A DNA stretch of 64,000 nt from Oscillatoria princeps RMCB-10 (lineage in GTDB: Bacteria > Cyanobacteriota > Cyanobacteriia > Cyanobacteriales > Oscillatoriaceae): positions 186,001 through 250,000 of the forward strand of contig JAHHHT010000006.1 of NCBI GenBank assembly GCA_019359235.1. The letters run 5' to 3'. Shown here piece by piece: positions 16,880 through 25,365 of this stretch; position 1 is the stretch's first letter; every line of letters begins with the position of its first letter. The notes beneath the pieces are model-generated. The model searched no databases. It was given only the letters and a program-made list of their open reading frames with translations, and was not told where the DNA came from. The translations under genes and the position numbers were made by a program.

Positions 16880-18136
16880 GTGGAGCTAAAAAATGCTGCA
16901 CTGCGGGCCCAAGATTTCCACGAGGCCCTCAAAGAAACGACTGCTTTCGGGCCGACCGCAGTTCACTTTAGAAAGACATTGCTGATTGGAAAAGTGGCGA
17001 CTTTGGCCATGCACTTCAAGGGGTTGCCGTATATTCAGTACGGCGACAGCCTTTTATATGCTGCAGCAGAACTTGGAATAAGGGATTTAGAGCTCCCAGC
17101 AGTTTTGCGTGAGCTTGAAGTAGTAGATTTTGTCCGAGTCATCAAATCAGGTGATGACATTAAGCGAGTTGATATTCGCGTCCCTGAGTTTAGAGACGGT
17201 TACGAAGAACTCAGTAACCGCTGGACTGAATTAAAACCGACTGAAACTGAACAAGCCGGAATTTTAACCTTAAATCAACTTTTAACTCTCCCCGGGAAGG
17301 AGAGTGATTTAGCCAAGTTGGGGCTGGACTCAACAGAATTGTCAATTCTCAAAGACGTAATGGAAGCTGGGCAGCTTCTACGAACTCAGGCTGTATCTGG
17401 AGACAGATTTATTTACTCACCTCTGGCTGTTGATGCTAATCCAATTGCCTATTTAGAGTGGGCCAATAAATATTCAGATTCCGTAGCGAAATTGCTGGAG
17501 ACTCTAACGGCTAATCAGGGATTCCCCCTGTCTTCTTTTCTGAACTCTGATAGTCCAGTAGTCTCAGATGCAATTCTGACAGGTGTTGTGATGCCCGTTA
17601 TAATTCAGGGGTCAACTGGTAAACAAGAATTTATCTTTGCTCCCAGGGGAGGTCTTCAACCAGAAGAACGAACTATTATGGAAAAAGCTCGATCTATCCT
17701 TGCCAGTGTCCGGTACGGACAGAACTTTGCAGCTGGTCGCCCTATCAACTATCCTAGAGCAATCTTGCGGAAGCTGCGGGATAACAAGCGCTTTGGCAAG
17801 GGGCACCCAGATTTACACACGCAGTACAGTCTCTTGACAGAAAAGTTGATTGGCCGACCAGTTAAAGAAGGGTTTGGATGGAACTTTGAGATTATCGATA
17901 CTCCAGAGAATATGAAGGCTTTAGATATAGCCATAGATATGCTGGAAATAGGAGAGTCTCCTACAGTCAAGCTCAATATAGAAGCTCAGAAAGCACTTTT
18001 GAGTCCTCACGGCTATCTCGGACCAACTTCTGCAAGACCGCGTTTGGCGCAAAGCATACACGGCTCAGCAGAAACCCAAGCCGACATTCTTCGCAAATTG
18101 ACACTATTGACGCGAGGTGTTGATACGGATGTCTAA
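16880..18136 (+). CDS. Uncharacterised protein with winged-helix-like N-terminus; partner of nuclease
   Basis: I do not recognise this 418-residue protein. Residues about 30-100 alternate helices and strands in a way that resembles a winged helix (LLYAAAELGIRDLELPAVLR as a possible recognition helix, then VVDFVRVIKSGDDIKRVDIR as the wing). The rest is soluble, with a conserved-looking stretch at about 250-330 (APRGGLQPEERTIMEKARSI, SVRYGQNF, then LRKLRDNKRFGKGHPDL). There is no P-loop, signal peptide or membrane helix. The start is GTG 16880, with GGAG upstream. Its last 8 nt overlap the ATG of the PD-(D/E)XK gene, so the two are translationally coupled. The coding sequence is visibly AT-richer than mrp or hemF on either side, consistent with transfer. 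Confidence 0.7.
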   Translation: MELKNAALRAQDFHEALKETTAFGPTAVHFRKTLLIGKVATLAMHFKGLPYIQYGDSLLYAAAELGIRDLELPAVLRELEVVDFVRVIKSGDDIKRVDIRVPEFRDGYEELSNRWTELKPTETEQAGILTLNQLLTLPGKESDLAKLGLDSTELSILKDVMEAGQLLRTQAVSGDRFIYSPLAVDANPIAYLEWANKYSDSVAKLLETLTANQGFPLSSFLNSDSPVVSDAILTGVVMPVIIQGSTGKQEFIFAPRGGLQPEERTIMEKARSILASVRYGQNFAAGRPINYPRAILRKLRDNKRFGKGHPDLHTQYSLLTEKLIGRPVKEGFGWNFEIIDTPENMKALDIAIDMLEIGESPTVKLNIEAQKALLSPHGYLGPTSARPRLAQSIHGSAETQADILRKLTLLTRGVDTDV

Positions 18137-19217
18137 AACACCTGATGCAGACCTCAACTTCAAACTTCGCTTTAAGCGAATCTTATTTATGATGGGCTAC
18201 TACTCACCTATTGAGGTCATGCTGAGCCAGTATTATGAAGATAGTAGCGGGACAAAAAAACGAAGCGATCTAACAGATTTGGACGTTTTGGGGCTGAAAT
18301 ATGATGCTGTTTTGAATCCACACAAGGTGGTTTGTGACTGTAAAAGTGGGCGACATGTTTCTGACGCCAATCGCTTATTTTGGTTGCGGGGAGTTTGCGA
18401 CTATTTTGGAGCTGATTTAGGATACTTACTGCGGCCAAAAGTAGACAACCATGCCAGAGCTGTGGCTACCAAACTGGGCTTGCGGGTTCTCGATGAGAGG
18501 GAACTCTCTGATTTAGAGAAAACCCTCCAAGCTGAGAGTCTTGTTTTACCGCTCGCTGACCCTCAATTCCACGAAAATCGCCAGACTATATGGGGGATCA
18601 ATGTACCTAAAGGAAGCAGTCTCACTCAGGAGCAGAAGCAACTAAAGGAGGTGTATTCATACCTCTCTTATTTATATTGGTTTTACGAGCCCCACAGGAA
18701 TCTTTTCAACTTAATAGAGCGCTTTAACAGAGTGGCCAATTTATTGGTAAGCCTTAATCCGCGAGATGTTCTCCTTGCGTATGCGGGCTTGGAAAGATTT
18801 GCTCATTGCCTTCTTGAAATGGGAAGTTATATTCACGCTCGGGGATTGTCTGAAATTAAAAACAACGCACGAATTTATCTCTACGGTGGATATATGGGGC
18901 TTCGCGAACGCTCAAAATTTTTTGAGCTGCTTCGCAGAGCTACAGATATCAACGAAAGCTTAGATCCTCCTTATCTTATGGACACACTGGAAGTAACCAA
19001 TCGGATGTTACGTTACCCACAAGCCGCAGCTTTGGTACTTCCATACATCGAGGCTATCTACGGTTGGTGCGTGCAATTGGGAAATAGAGATATTGAACCT
19101 GTTTTTGGTGGGAAAGTAGAAACGGGTGCAGTTGTTATTGCCAGAGATATGTGTGTGAGTTTTTGTAAGGCTACTGGACTTCAAGAAAATCTCTTTTCCG
19201 CTCTCTTAGCTCTCTGA
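18129..19217 (+). CDS. PD-(D/E)XK-type nuclease, second gene of a two-gene unit
   Basis: The 362-residue product carries a restriction-endonuclease-like core near its N-terminus: LTDLDVLGLKYD (D52) followed by KVVCDCKSGR (D70, K72), preceded by a helix with E29. This is the D...D-X-K arrangement of PD-(D/E)XK nucleases. The following NRLFWLRGVCDYFGADLGYL completes the fold, with a strand near GLRVLDE. The remaining ~220 residues are helical and unrecognised. ATG 18129 overlaps the stop of the upstream gene (ATGTCTAA); a longer in-frame start at 18117 is possible. A two-gene operon with a nuclease, on an AT-rich island next to transposon debris, suggests a defence or restriction-like role; that is inference. 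Confidence 0.72.
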   Translation: MSKTPDADLNFKLRFKRILFMMGYYSPIEVMLSQYYEDSSGTKKRSDLTDLDVLGLKYDAVLNPHKVVCDCKSGRHVSDANRLFWLRGVCDYFGADLGYLLRPKVDNHARAVATKLGLRVLDERELSDLEKTLQAESLVLPLADPQFHENRQTIWGINVPKGSSLTQEQKQLKEVYSYLSYLYWFYEPHRNLFNLIERFNRVANLLVSLNPRDVLLAYAGLERFAHCLLEMGSYIHARGLSEIKNNARIYLYGGYMGLRERSKFFELLRRATDINESLDPPYLMDTLEVTNRMLRYPQAAALVLPYIEAIYGWCVQLGNRDIEPVFGGKVETGAVVIARDMCVSFCKATGLQENLFSALLAL

Positions 19218-19576
19218 TTTGTTTATCTTGCAATAGCTAGAGTTCAGGTCTTGTATTCTTCTGAAGGGTTCATCAAACGGGCGGCTTGATGGCCTGAATT
19301 TCCTTGCTTTTCCGTTCCCTTGAACCCGGTTTCTGGTATTACTTGACCTGCGCTCTATGCGCCGTGCGGCTTGAGAAGCTTGTCTCCAAGTGTTTTTGGC
19401 TCAGGCAGACTCCTGATAAAATCTCTGATAAGTTCAGCGATTGTAACCCGCAAGTCCAGTCTGCCTCAGCCTGCCTAGTGGCCAATTCATGCTGCCTGAA
19501 GCGAATGTCAACCGCTTTTCGCGACTCATGTTGTCTTTAGTGAGTGTACTATAAATAGGATACATCAACGCGCGTC
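19218..19576. other. Spacer upstream of truncated tnpB
   Basis: About 360 bp with no supportable gene. The right part may contain the left end of the transposable element to which the truncated tnpB belonged. An ACCCGGTTTCTGG fragment of the dispersed 'GAAACCGGGTTTC' palindrome is at about 19325. Confidence 0.35.
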
Positions 19577-19820
19577 ATGCTACTGGCCTACATCTACAAG
19601 CTGAATCCGTCACCCTCTCAGACAGCCCTCATGGAGCAGTGGCTGCACCTGCTGTGCTTGCAGTACAACTTCCGACTGCGGGAGCGGATTGAGGCCAACG
19701 CCCAAGCCAGAGCGCCTAAATTGGGAAATTACTGTGACTTAGAGTCTAAAGCCGAGTCCCGCCCACTCGCCCGCTCAGTAAGCAAAAATGCTCTGTACGG
19801 GGAGCTGTGGACAGGCATTG
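19577..19820 (+). pseudogene. tnpB: Truncated tnpB (N-terminal fragment)
   Basis: The first ~78 codons from ATG 19577 encode a TnpB/OrfB N-terminus: YIYKLNPSPSQTALMEQWLH, YNFRLRERIEA and SVSKNALYGELW. These resemble the helix-turn-helix and wedge start of IS605/IS1341-type TnpB. At 19821 the sequence switches abruptly to the antisense of mrp, which adds 17 nonsense codons and a stop. The RuvC catalytic region is entirely missing. So the duplication that produced the second mrp piece cut through, or post-dated, this element. Confidence 0.75.
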
Positions 19821-20407
19821 AGCATCGGGCCCCGCCAAATCACCGGCTGGTCTTTATCGATTAAAAACCCCATCGAAACCAGCTTGACGCCGTGGTTGAA
19901 TGCCGGTTCGAGCACTTCGCCTTGCTTGCCTTGCCGCACTTTCACTTGGGCGTCTGCCAGTCCTAGCATCACCGGCACGTTGGGGCCATAAATATCGGCA
20001 TCGATCATCCCAACTTTGGCACCGGCTCGGGCCAGAGACACGGCCACATTCACCGCCACGGTCGTCTTGCCAACGCCGCCCTTGCCGCTGGAAATGGCCA
20101 GGATATTTTTGACCCCGCCAATCCCCTGCCGGTCGGGCAGCGCTTTCTGCTGGGGCGTTTCCGCTGTCACGTCCACCACCACGTCCTCAACGCCGGGCAA
20201 CTGCTTCACTGCTTTTTGACAGTCCTCCACAATAAATTCGCGCAGCGGGCAGGCGGGAGTGGTCAGCACCAAAGTAAAGCTGACCTTTCCGCCGTCTATC
20301 TTGATGTTGCGAATCATGTTCATTTCCACCAAACTCTTGCGGAGTTCGGGGTCTTGCACCGGTCGCAATACTTCTAAAACAGCACTCGTATCCAGTTTGC
20401 TGGCCAT
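19775..20407 (-). pseudogene. mrp: Truncated duplicate of mrp (N-terminal 196 codons)
   Basis: From ATG 20407 (MASKLD) the ORF follows intact mrp almost residue for residue through the MIP18 domain, Walker A (SSGKGGVGKTTVA) and A' motif to VIWRGPMLN. It then runs into foreign sequence (ACPQLPVQSIFAY) and stops. It keeps the same upstream DNA and ribosome binding site as the intact gene, so it may still be expressed. It lacks the PPGTGD switch and the C-terminal half, hence is unlikely to work as an ATPase. It lies divergently next to hemF, probably the ancestral position of the mrp promoter. Confidence 0.88.
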
Positions 20408-20476
20408 TTGTGTTCTCCCCTCTGGCGGTGGAATCAATACAATTTGTTACCTCTCTTCTTAATGGATCTTAACCTT
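19821..20476. repeat. 656-bp direct repeat, right copy
   Basis: Right-hand copy of 15768-16423. Differences are scattered single bases, many at third codon positions (for example GCGCGGGCC versus GCTCGGGCC), indicating that the duplication is not brand new. The 3' junction of homology is at TTAACCTT (20476), after which the sequence leads into hemF. Confidence 0.93.
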
Positions 20477-20701
20477 AGTGATCCCTTGATGTTTGGGTTT
20501 CGCTCCCCAGCTTGTAGTAGGCTTAAAAATTGGTGTCCCTGGGGCAGGGCTCGTTCGGTTATCCCTTGAGGCGATTCCCCCAACAGCGAGCGCACTGCTC
20601 TATTCAATTCCTTGACCGCCAAGCCTGAACACGCAAGGGGCGCGACCGGCTGCCGGCACCTGCAACTATCCTTTCGGCGAAACGACATTAGCGTTGAGAT
20701 T

Positions 20702-21736
20702 ATGACTGCTTTTTTGACTAATGAGGCCACTCAATCCCAGTTTTTGCCTCCAGCTGACTCGCGAACCCGCGTCAGCCAGTTCATGCGACAGCTGCAAGAT
20801 GAAATCTGTCAGGGATTGGAACAGCTAGATGGCACCGGCACCTTCAAGGAGGATTCCTGGGATCGCCCAGAAGGCGGCGGCGGGCGCTCTCGCGTCATTC
20901 GCGAGGGGGGGGTTTTTGAGCAGGGCGGCGTTAATTTTTCTGAAGTTTGGGGCTCTCACCTGCCTCCCTCCATTTTGACGCAGCGCCCAGAAGCTGCCGG
21001 TCACCAGTTCTACGCCACCGGCACCTCGATGGTGCTGCACCCGCGCAATCCCTACCTGCCCACCGTACACCTGAATTATCGCTACTTCGAGGCGGGGCCG
21101 GTGTGGTGGTTCGGCGGCGGCGCGGATTTGACGCCCTACTATCCGTTCGCGGAAGATGCCGCCCATTTCCACCGCACCTTCCAGCAAGCTTGCGACAAGC
21201 ACCACTCCGACTATTACTCAGTGTTCAAGCCCTGGTGCGATGAGTATTTCTACCTGAAGCACCGGCAGGAAATGCGCGGCGTAGGCGGTATCTTTTTTGA
21301 CTACCAAGACGGTCAAGGACAGCTCTATCGCGGGCCCGATGCCAGTGGCCCTGCAGCTGGGCGCAGCAATCAAATCGGGACGCTGGCACCGCGCGGTTGG
21401 GAAGAGCTGTTTGCCTTTGTGGTGGACTGCGGTCAGGCGTTTTTACCGGCCTATGGGCCGATTGTAGAGCGGCGGCGGTCGCTGGAGTGCGGCGAGCGCG
21501 AGCGCAACTTCCAGCTGTACCGCCGGGGGCGGTATGTGGAATTCAACCTGGTCTACGACCGGGGGACGATCTTTGGCTTGCAGACCAACGGGCGCACCGA
21601 ATCGATCCTGATGTCTTTGCCTCCTTTGGTTCGCTGGGAGTACGGCTACCAGCCGGAACCGAACACCCCGGAAGCAGAACTGTATGAAAGGTTCTTGAAG
21701 CCTCAAGACTGGGCCAACTGGACGCCTGCCGGTTAA
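20702..21736 (+). CDS. hemF: Oxygen-dependent coproporphyrinogen III oxidase
   Basis: From ATG 20702 the 344-residue protein is a normal-length HemF. Recognisable blocks include [55 protein letters not shown] (containing catalytic residues of the family) and [10 protein letters not shown]. It decarboxylates coproporphyrinogen III to protoporphyrinogen IX in aerobic haem and chlorophyll synthesis. An in-frame start 30 codons upstream is open but its extra residues do not resemble the family. In this strain the gene is separated from intact mrp by the island; adjacency of mrp and hemF is probably ancestral here. Confidence 0.95.
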   Translation: MTAFLTNEATQSQFLPPADSRTRVSQFMRQLQDEICQGLEQLDGTGTFKEDSWDRPEGGGGRSRVIREGGVFEQGGVNFSEVWGSHLPPSILTQRPEAAGHQFYATGTSMVLHPRNPYLPTVHLNYRYFEAGPVWWFGGGADLTPYYPFAEDAAHFHRTFQQACDKHHSDYYSVFKPWCDEYFYLKHRQEMRGVGGIFFDYQDGQGQLYRGPDASGPAAGRSNQIGTLAPRGWEELFAFVVDCGQAFLPAYGPIVERRRSLECGERERNFQLYRRGRYVEFNLVYDRGTIFGLQTNGRTESILMSLPPLVRWEYGYQPEPNTPEAELYERFLKPQDWANWTPAG

Positions 21737-22085
21737 AATCGATCCAAACACACCGGCGCGTCCCTCGACGGCACCCGTCAGGAAAAGTGCGGCAAATTCG
21801 GCACTCCCAGGAGTTTGCTGTAAAATCGTAGACGGGTGCGGCGGGCGGAACGCGCCGTCTGGCACGACCTCTCAATGCCTCTGTGGGACAGCTGACTCAC
21901 GCATCCGTGGCCAAAGCAAACGTTCCCGCACTAACCCGTGAACGGCGGCTCCCCTGTGATTTTACAGGGAATGGGAAAAAGCTGCGACGGCATTACACGG
22001 TAGTGCTGCTGTCAGTTCCGTTCAAACTCAACACCGATCTGTTGCCAGATCGACCCCAACATCTATCGAAACGAGGGGAGGGTTC
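21737..22085. other. Intergenic region upstream of the STAS gene
   Basis: No gene is seen. A strong ribosome binding site (GAGGGGAGGG, about 22073-22082) precedes the GTG at 22086. Confidence 0.4.
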
Positions 22086-22448
22086 GTGATTCATATCGAG
22101 CAGAAAACGCACACGACAGCGGACGGCACAACCGTGATTGTCCTGGCACCCACCGGGCGCTTGGACATCACGACGGCATGGCAGTTCCGCTTAAAGTTGC
22201 AGGAATGTATTTCCAAACTCAGCCGCCATATTGTGGTGAATCTGGGTCAAGTGAATTTTATCGATAGCTCTGGCCTGACTTCACTGGTGGCCGGTATGCG
22301 AGATGCTGATAAAGTCAAAGGCAGTTTCCGCATTTGTAATGTCCATCCAGAGGCAAAACTGGTATTTGAAGTTACGATGATGGATTCTGTTTTTGAAATC
22401 TTCGATACAGAGGAAGAAGCCCTGGAAGGGGTGCCCCGCGCCAGCTAA
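22086..22448 (+). CDS. STAS-domain anti-sigma factor antagonist
   Basis: The 120-residue protein is a single STAS domain of the SpoIIAA/RsbV type: VLAPTGRLDITTAWQFRLKL, HIVVNLGQVNFIDSSGLTSL and ICNVHPEAKLVFEVTMMDSV. The serine in FIDSSGLTSL is the usual phosphorylation site. Such proteins bind and are phosphorylated by HPK-like anti-sigma kinases, releasing a sigma factor or other partner; no kinase or phosphatase gene lies next to it. Translation starts at a GTG behind a strong GAGGGGAGGG ribosome binding site. Confidence 0.9.
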   Translation: MIHIEQKTHTTADGTTVIVLAPTGRLDITTAWQFRLKLQECISKLSRHIVVNLGQVNFIDSSGLTSLVAGMRDADKVKGSFRICNVHPEAKLVFEVTMMDSVFEIFDTEEEALEGVPRAS

Positions 22449-22595
22449 ACCTTAAAGCCACTGCCCGCTCGGGACAGCTGCGGCAAACAGGTCTTCACTC
22501 GCACGCGGGCCTAAGGCAAGCTGCTCTGTCTGAGGGGTGCATTTAATTTGCATATAAATTCAGAGCGGTACTGCTGACAAATTTCCGCTCGCTCG

Positions 22596-23216
22596 CTAGA
22601 TGGGCAGCTCAGCTGAAAAATCTTGGCACTTCGAGAATTGGAAAGGGCCTTGGAGCGCCCCCCAAATAGCCTGGCCCGTAGCTGGGTCAATCCCTTTGTC
22701 ATAGCTGAGGAATTGTGCCGGTGTTGCCTCGAAGCCTAGCGAAACTTGGCGAATTTCGCCTTTATAGGTAAAGCAGCAGCGGGCGTCGGGGGGCAAAAAT
22801 GCGGAAAAGTGATAGCTGTCGGGGGTGAGCGGTTGCGCCGTCACGGTGAGGGTGCAGCCTGGGAGGAATTCTATGTGTGCCGGTGTGAGCTGCCCCAGTA
22901 ACGCCCGGTTGCTACCGGCACCCCGAAAAGCAGCCGGGTCTTTTAGCGCGTAATACTGCACTTGCAGCCCTCCGGGCTTCTCGGCGTGGGGCATGAGCCG
23001 CAAAATCCGCTGGCGGTAGGGCAGCTCCAGGTTGAGCGCATTGGCTTGCTCCGCAAACAGGGCGATGCTGTCTTCTGGAAATAGGGGCGCAGGCACCGGT
23101 CGCTGCCAGAGGCGGAGGTGGACATACCACACCGGCTCCGCGATCGCTTGGGCTTGATTGCCAAATTCACCGGCAAGGTAGCGAGCTAGGACGAGCAGTT
23201 CAGGAGAGAGGGTCAT
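22596..23216 (-). CDS. cpcT: CpcT/CpeT-family phycobiliprotein chromophore lyase
   Basis: The protein (206 residues from the chosen ATG 23216) shows the CpcT pattern: LARYLAGEFGNQAQAIAEP, WYVHLRLWQRPVP, ALFAEQANALNLELPYRQRI, QYYALKDPAAFRGAG, LPPDARCCFTYKGEIRQVSL and YDKGIDPATGQAIWGALQGP. CpcT attaches phycocyanobilin to Cys-153 of phycocyanin beta subunit. The DPAAFRGAG and DARCCF blocks are the conserved pigment-binding barrel region. An upstream in-frame ATG (23267) exists, but family members begin near MTLSPELLVLARYL. It stands alone, convergent with the STAS gene. Confidence 0.9.
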   Translation of the reverse strand: MTLSPELLVLARYLAGEFGNQAQAIAEPVWYVHLRLWQRPVPAPLFPEDSIALFAEQANALNLELPYRQRILRLMPHAEKPGGLQVQYYALKDPAAFRGAGSNRALLGQLTPAHIEFLPGCTLTVTAQPLTPDSYHFSAFLPPDARCCFTYKGEIRQVSLGFEATPAQFLSYDKGIDPATGQAIWGALQGPFQFSKCQDFSAELPI

Positions 23217-23267
23217 GGGCGGGGAAAGCGAGCAGCTGAGACAAATTTTATTTGACATTGCGGGCAC

Positions 23268-23715
23268 GAGGCCATATAAATAATAGCATTTTATGAAATT
23301 TAATAGTTAATCGGTTCAGGCGCGCAGATGCGGGAGTCTGCTGGTTGCGGCATTTTAAACTGAAACGGCTGCCGGCAGTGTGCGTTCCGCCCGGTGGAGG
23401 CCAGCTGACACCAGGCACCTGACACCTCAACCCCTGACGCCCTCTTCAAAACTTGGGGATCTGCAGGAGCGCTGCGGGGCTTGGCAAAGGTGTCACAAGC
23501 GGGAGACAATGGAGTTACCTCATGTCAGGTTGATTAACCGCACAAAAGCGACAACACCCCCCAACCCCCTCTCCCACAAGGGCAGAGGGGGAGTAAGAAA
23601 AAGACTGGATTTTTTCTCCCCTCTCCCATTTTGGGAGAGGGGATGGGGGTGAGGGGATTTTTTAAGGTCAATTCACCCGACATGATATTACGTCCACCCC
23701 TAAACTGTCAAGCGC
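23268..23715. repeat. Divergent intergenic region with inverted repeat
   Basis: The gap separates cpcT and thf1. It holds an inverted pair of the common 'CCCCTCTCCC / GGGAGAGGGG' repeat: about 23554-23600 (CCCCCAACCCCCTCTCCCAC...GGCAGAGGGGGAG) and 23618-23665 (CCCCTCTCCCATTTTGGGAG, then GGGGATGGGGGTGAGGGG). Nothing coding is supportable. Confidence 0.55.
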
Positions 23716-24420
23716 GTGAACAACGTCCGCACTGTCTCAGATACCAAGCGAACTTTCTATACCACTCACACCCGCCCCATCAACTCCATCTATCGCCGGG
23801 TGGTGGAAGAGCTGATGGTGGAAATGCACTTGCTCTCGGTCAATGTGGACTTTCGCTACGACCCCATCTACGCCCTAGGGGTTGTCACATCCTTTGACCG
23901 GTTTATGCAAGCGTATGTCCCCGAACAGGACAAGCTCTCGATTTTTAACGCCCTCTGTCAGGCGAGCGGAGACGATCCCCCACCCTACCGGCAGGATGCC
24001 GAAAAGTTGGAAGCCTTCGCCAGGCGTCTGTCGCCCCAGGAATTAGTGGAATGGCTGAGCCTGTCGTCGTTCCATCCAGAGGCGGGAGACTTGCAAGAGT
24101 GCCTCCAGGCCATCGGCCACAACCCGAAATTCAAGTACAGCCGTCTATTTGGCATTGGTCTGTTCACCCTGCTTGAACTTGCCAGTACAGAGTTCTCCAA
24201 AGACGAAAAGCAGCGGAACGAGGCGCTCAGCAAAATTTGTGCCGGTTTGCACCTCCCAGAAGAAAAACTGCTCAAAGACTTGGAGCTGTACTCCAGCAAT
24301 CTGGAAAAAATGGCGCAGGCGCGGATTGTCATGGAGGATATCCTGAAAGCCGACCGGAAAAAACGGGAAGAGCGAGCCCAAGCCAAAGGCACAGTGGCCA
24401 CTCCCCCAAGCGGGTCTTAA
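23716..24420 (+). CDS. thf1: Thylakoid formation protein Thf1/Psb29
   Basis: The 234-residue product starts at GTG 23716 and carries the diagnostic N-terminus of Thf1: [38 protein letters not shown] and [20 protein letters not shown] helical body and a C-terminal coiled coil follow (about 190-225, rich in K/E). Thf1 interacts with FtsH proteases and affects photosystem II repair and thylakoid organisation. The length is typical. The C-terminal tail ends in the low-complexity [14 protein letters not shown]. Confidence 0.95.
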   Translation: MNNVRTVSDTKRTFYTTHTRPINSIYRRVVEELMVEMHLLSVNVDFRYDPIYALGVVTSFDRFMQAYVPEQDKLSIFNALCQASGDDPPPYRQDAEKLEAFARRLSPQELVEWLSLSSFHPEAGDLQECLQAIGHNPKFKYSRLFGIGLFTLLELASTEFSKDEKQRNEALSKICAGLHLPEEKLLKDLELYSSNLEKMAQARIVMEDILKADRKKREERAQAKGTVATPPSGS

Positions 24421-24590
24421 CCCCAGAGCCACACCAGATTTTAGATTGGCCGGCAATCCAAAACCGCAGACACGCGCCACGCAGAGAGACGGGATCGCTA
24501 TCGGCGTTTATCTGCGTTTATCTGCGGGTTAAAATCCGGTAGCCCTAACTCTAAAATCCCCAATCCAAGGGAGAGTTTCCACCCCAAATT

Positions 24591-24968
24591 ATGGGTTTTC
24601 AATGCCACGCCGCACTCGTCACGCTAGCCGCTGCCAACTCTGAAGCGCTGGTGCAGTTTTACAGTCAGTTACTCGGTCAGGCACCGCAGACCTATATTCC
24701 CAATGTTTACGCCGAATTTCAGCTGCCCGGCTTGCGACTGGGAATTTTCAGACCGAAGGAAACACAGCGGACGGAGTTTGCCGGCACCGGCAAAAGTGGC
24801 ATAAGTTTGTGTTTAGAAGTGAGTGACTTGGAGGCGGCAATTGCCCATCTTGACGCCTTGGGGTTTCCGCCTGCCGGTGAAATTTTAACCGCTTCTCACG
24901 GCAGAGAAATCTATGCCTGCGACCCAGCTGGCAATCGCCTCATTCTTCACGAGTCTGGAGAGTTTTGA
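24591..24968 (+). CDS. VOC (glyoxalase/bleomycin-resistance) family protein
   Basis: The 125-residue single-domain protein has the paired beta-alpha-beta-beta-beta modules of the vicinal oxygen chelate fold: HAALVTLAAANSEALVQFYS with LLGQAP, then ISLCLEVSDLEAAIAHLDAL and the closing REIYACDPAGNRLILHE. Family members are metal-dependent lyases, isomerases, dioxygenases or binding proteins. The C-terminal DPxGNxLxLxE block is typical, with a glutamate that often ligates metal. Substrate cannot be deduced. It lies 170 bp after thf1 in the same direction. Confidence 0.82.
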   Translation: MGFQCHAALVTLAAANSEALVQFYSQLLGQAPQTYIPNVYAEFQLPGLRLGIFRPKETQRTEFAGTGKSGISLCLEVSDLEAAIAHLDALGFPPAGEILTASHGREIYACDPAGNRLILHESGEF

Positions 24969-25068
24969 GCTTTGTAGGGGCGGGTTTATCCGACATATTT
25001 GCTGGGGCAAAGGATATCTATAAACCCGCCCCTACTGCAACTTCAGCCGAAACATCGAACAGTCAATG

Positions 25069-25365
25069 CTACAGGTAGCGTGTCAATTCAGCAAAGCTGT
25101 ACAGGCTGACAATTAACAGCAGGACAGCGGTCAGCTGAATCACTTGGGGATAGGGGGAGGGGGCGATTCTTTCCCGTATCAAAACAGAGGAAGACGATCC
25201 CACCACATAGCTCAAGCTCAGCACCAGGTATGGCCACTTTTCTGTAAGGCCCCAGAGCAAAAGCAGGGGCATTGCCAGGATTAACATAACCATCTCAATG
25301 AACCGGGGTGGACTGTGGTGGCTGAGCAGAATCAGCGCCTCCCGCCAAAATTGCCAAAATCTCAT
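25069..25365 (-). CDS. Small membrane protein of unknown function (98 aa)
   Basis: The 98-residue product has three predicted membrane helices (about 22-40, 45-60 and 75-95) and the conserved-looking stretch EALILLSHHSPPRFIEMVML. I do not recognise the family, although the layout is a little like PsiE-type small membrane proteins. It is convergent with the VOC gene and separated from it by a short 'TAGGGGCGGGTTTAT ... AACCCGCCCCTA' inverted repeat (about 24974-25036). Reality is judged from membrane-protein composition only. Confidence 0.5.
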   Translation of the reverse strand: MRFWQFWREALILLSHHSPPRFIEMVMLILAMPLLLLWGLTEKWPYLVLSLSYVVGSSSSVLIRERIAPSPYPQVIQLTAVLLLIVSLYSFAELTRYL

